Assembly: GCA_039024295.1 (NCBI GenBank)
Contig: JBCDIQ010000028.1
Span: forward strand, 1-26,835
Source of the DNA: JBCDIQ01 sp039024295
GTDB lineage: Bacteria; Bacteroidota; Bacteroidia; J057
Direction: 5' to 3'
DNA: 26,835 bases
Shown piece by piece: positions 25,801-26,835 of the stretch; within the stretch, counting starts at the first letter, position 1; each line of letters opens with the position of its first letter. Both the position numbers and the translations under genes were made by a program. The notes below the pieces were generated by a model, which was not told the DNA's origin, made no database searches, and was given only the letters and a program-made list of their open reading frames with translations.

Positions 25801-26740
25801 AGTGCCCCACTTTCCTGGGCCTTCTCCCAACGATGACGTAACTGCCCAAGTGATTTTATTCGAAGGGTCTGATGCGATAGAAATTCATACCACGTCTCAA
25901 CCTAATGCTACAGGAACCCATACGATGGGCATCGAAAATCTGGCCGGTACCCTTGCGTTTACGCCACCCGGTAGAAATGCAACCTCCTGGACAGCAACCA
26001 ATGAAGCATGGCGGTTCCGCCCAGAACGATTGACCTACTCCTGGACACCCGCAGCTACCCTGAATGATTCCACCCTTGAAGATCCTATGTGTGCGCCTAT
26101 GGTGGATACCTGGTTTTTCTTTACTGTAGACAACGGGGAGTGTGAGATGACAGATTCTGTATTAATCGCTATCTCTCCCCTTGGGGCAGAGCTCCTCGAA
26201 TTTAATGCCCGTTCAGAGGGCCGCCTTGCCTTGCTAAACTGGCAAACTGCTCAGGAAGTGGGACTTAGCCATTTTGAGTTGGAGAGCAGTCCAGATGGGA
26301 TAGCCTTTGGGTTGGCAGGTCAGATTCCGGCAACTGGCCTCTCAGGTGAGGGGCAACGGTATGCTTTTGAAGACCCGGAATTACTGAACGGCCCCCGTCA
26401 TTATCGATTAAAATTGATTGACTTCGATGGCACTCATTCGTTCTCAGATGTGCGGATACTTGTCCCTGGTGGTATTCAGCGAGAAGGCCTGAGAGCTGTC
26501 TATCCCATTCCTGCCAAAGACGCTCTTTTTGGTCAGTTTGACTTGGCAGCAGGAGGAGAGGCTAGCTTCAGGTTACTTGATATCACAGGAAAAAGGGTGC
26601 TGTCCCGTTCCCAAACCTATGCTGCTCCGGGCATGTACGAGCTATCCCTTTCGCTTGGGAACCTTCCCACAGGGTTGTATGTATACCAGCTTGAGCTGAA
26701 CGGCCTGGTTTACACCGGAAAGGTAAGGGTAGGGGAGTAG
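22877..26740 (+). CDS. Giant T9SS-secreted Ig/PKD-like protein with two nidogen-like domains
   Basis: A 1287-aa exported protein. I chose the ATG at 22877 because it begins a proper signal peptide (MKHIYAICLLLGIYC, cleavage near THA/MG); the ATG at 22817 would prepend a 20-aa Cys/Phe-rich stretch. Next is a Cys-rich module (MGADLTYRCIGGNQYVVRLS) common in Bacteroidota secreted proteins and gliding-type adhesins. Ig/PKD-like and cadherin-like units follow to about residue 570. Two nidogen-like copies (~588-770 and ~864-1049) share IPFAP, SSNG, AFAW, NRRLVV and PHF blocks. A FnIII-like domain (~1108-1200: LLEFNARSEGRLALLNWQTA) precedes the type A sorting domain (~1205-1287: YPIPAKDA ... LPTGLYVYQLELNG). 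Likely a surface adhesin; no enzyme motif seen. A terminator follows. Confidence 0.92.
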   Translation: MKHIYAICLLLGIYCMSQDLHATHAMGADLTYRCIGGNQYVVRLSFYRDCNGIAPSTTVNVQLNSASCSQSISVSLPLLAGFPVEVSPICPSQIGRSSCNFAGTLPGVEEYVYEGTVTLPQACTDWVFSFREGFRNNAITTLTFPGNAYLYVEARLNNVVATCNSSPSFTSKPIPYICENQFYAYNHGAVDADGDSLVYTLIDALDNAGTTVGYNVGYSGINPLTSSTPLSIDPQNGTLNLTPNALQVGVVAVRVDEYRNGVLIGSVIRDIQVTVLSCTNSSPDILPLANLSGGSSVSPYQVEICPNTPLSFTVSGRDMDGIDSVFMSWNNGIPGATFTLNRVQPDSVVGTFSWTPGPGDIGLNNFVVSLQDNACPVIGTQSLAFNVLVLNGTTGGPDQDLCLSGNNQATLSALGGTVFTWRVISGDVASLACTNCRTQNVRPAATTQYEVVSNFACNPRDTIAVTLVPSFTLNISPDTTLCLAGNYPLQATPQSPGTYTYAWSPTVGLSNAAIGNPTASPAATTRYRVQVASNAGCVVEDSVDIRVENVILNALPEATPGMFCTGGDTVMLRANVINGDSNAYTVASIPFAPAAVPGNATNVTLGDDQVLGNLNIGFPFTFYGNTYTDFTLSSNGWMGFGTAYTASDASDDPIPSAGGTNTLIAFAWDDLNPAAGGTITYFTDGVAPNRRLVVTFANVPHFASALNTVSTQVILYEANNCIEIHNTQIDSDGGTMAQGIENSTGTIGVPVPGRSSTVWTATADAYRFCFSPPRAYTVSWEAPMGTAIGNTDTLMVAPTVQTDYYLVVQDSASGCESRMPPVNVDIATVDAGPNQVILMGNPTPLNGTYTGPVGGNCNNYLMNSIPFAPLGGNGAQVVGIMDDDVEGPFPIGFDFEFFCNTRTQFYISSNGFITFDNALDDGCCTGQNLPSPNQPDELIAFAWEDLDPGGPGGGIVEYFTVGAAPNRRLVVNFIRVPHFPGPSPNDDVTAQVILFEGSDAIEIHTTSQPNATGTHTMGIENLAGTLAFTPPGRNATSWTATNEAWRFRPERLTYSWTPAATLNDSTLEDPMCAPMVDTWFFFTVDNGECEMTDSVLIAISPLGAELLEFNARSEGRLALLNWQTAQEVGLSHFELESSPDGIAFGLAGQIPATGLSGEGQRYAFEDPELLNGPRHYRLKLIDFDGTHSFSDVRILVPGGIQREGLRAVYPIPAKDALFGQFDLAAGGEASFRLLDITGKRVLSRSQTYAAPGMYELSLSLGNLPTGLYVYQLELNGLVYTGKVRVGE

Positions 26741-26757
26741 CCCTCAAGAGGTGATCA

Positions 26758-26793
26758 CAAAAAAAGCCCTGGGTTTCTGATCCAGGGCTTTTT
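26758..26793 (+). terminator. Bidirectional intrinsic terminator after the last T9SS gene
   Basis: AAAAGCCCTGG (26762-26772) pairs with CCAGGGCTTTT (26782-26792) over a 9-base loop, with an A run on the left and T run on the right. It lies ~20 bases after the stop and should work in both directions. Confidence 0.9.
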
Positions 26794-26835
26794 AATTTCC
26801 TAATTTCTATCACTTGTTTAGCAGCAGCCTTCCAC

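Overview
The window looks like chromosomal DNA from a Bacteroidota bacterium. The best inference is a Saprospiria/Lewinella-type marine or aquatic lineage, though placement below phylum is a guess. Three very large secreted proteins carry C-terminal type IX secretion (T9SS) sorting domains. There is also a PorV/PorQ-type outer-membrane protein, a CarboxypepD_reg-type TonB-dependent receptor, TAnnTTTG-like -7 promoter elements and mostly Shine-Dalgarno-poor start regions. I see no insertion sequence, phage gene, CRISPR array, rRNA or tRNA.

Layout. 1-606 is the 3' end of lipA, closed by an intrinsic terminator. 858-3683 is a secreted BNR/Asp-box T9SS cargo protein. A 402-base gap with a strong terminator follows. 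A minus-strand operon (5849 down to 4086) encodes an M48 metalloprotease lipoprotein, a small outer-membrane-type protein and a small GNAT protein. A 79-aa small protein (6097-6336) converges on a cytoplasmic helical-repeat protein (7817-6354, minus).

The centrepiece is a plus-strand three-gene module at 8081-16988: a TonB-dependent-receptor-like protein, a 1331-aa T9SS cargo and a PorV/PorQ-like protein, ending at a strong terminator. Its layout suggests a dedicated unit for exporting and displaying one giant surface protein, but its function is not known from sequence alone. Next come greA, a HIT protein, an ABC half-transporter and an acidic orphan protein, all on plus. They are followed by a minus-strand PAS-PAS-DHp protein that has no ATPase domain.

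sufE and a DUF59 (MIP18-family) protein form a compact Fe-S assembly pair at 21817-22573. The window ends with a 1287-aa T9SS cargo (22877-26740) built from Ig/PKD-like modules and two copies of a nidogen-like domain, closed by a terminator.

Housekeeping genes (lipA, greA, HIT, ABC, sufE, DUF59) alternate with envelope and surface genes. The surface genes are the part most likely to hold undescribed biology. All functional calls rest on reading motifs by eye; no database search was possible.
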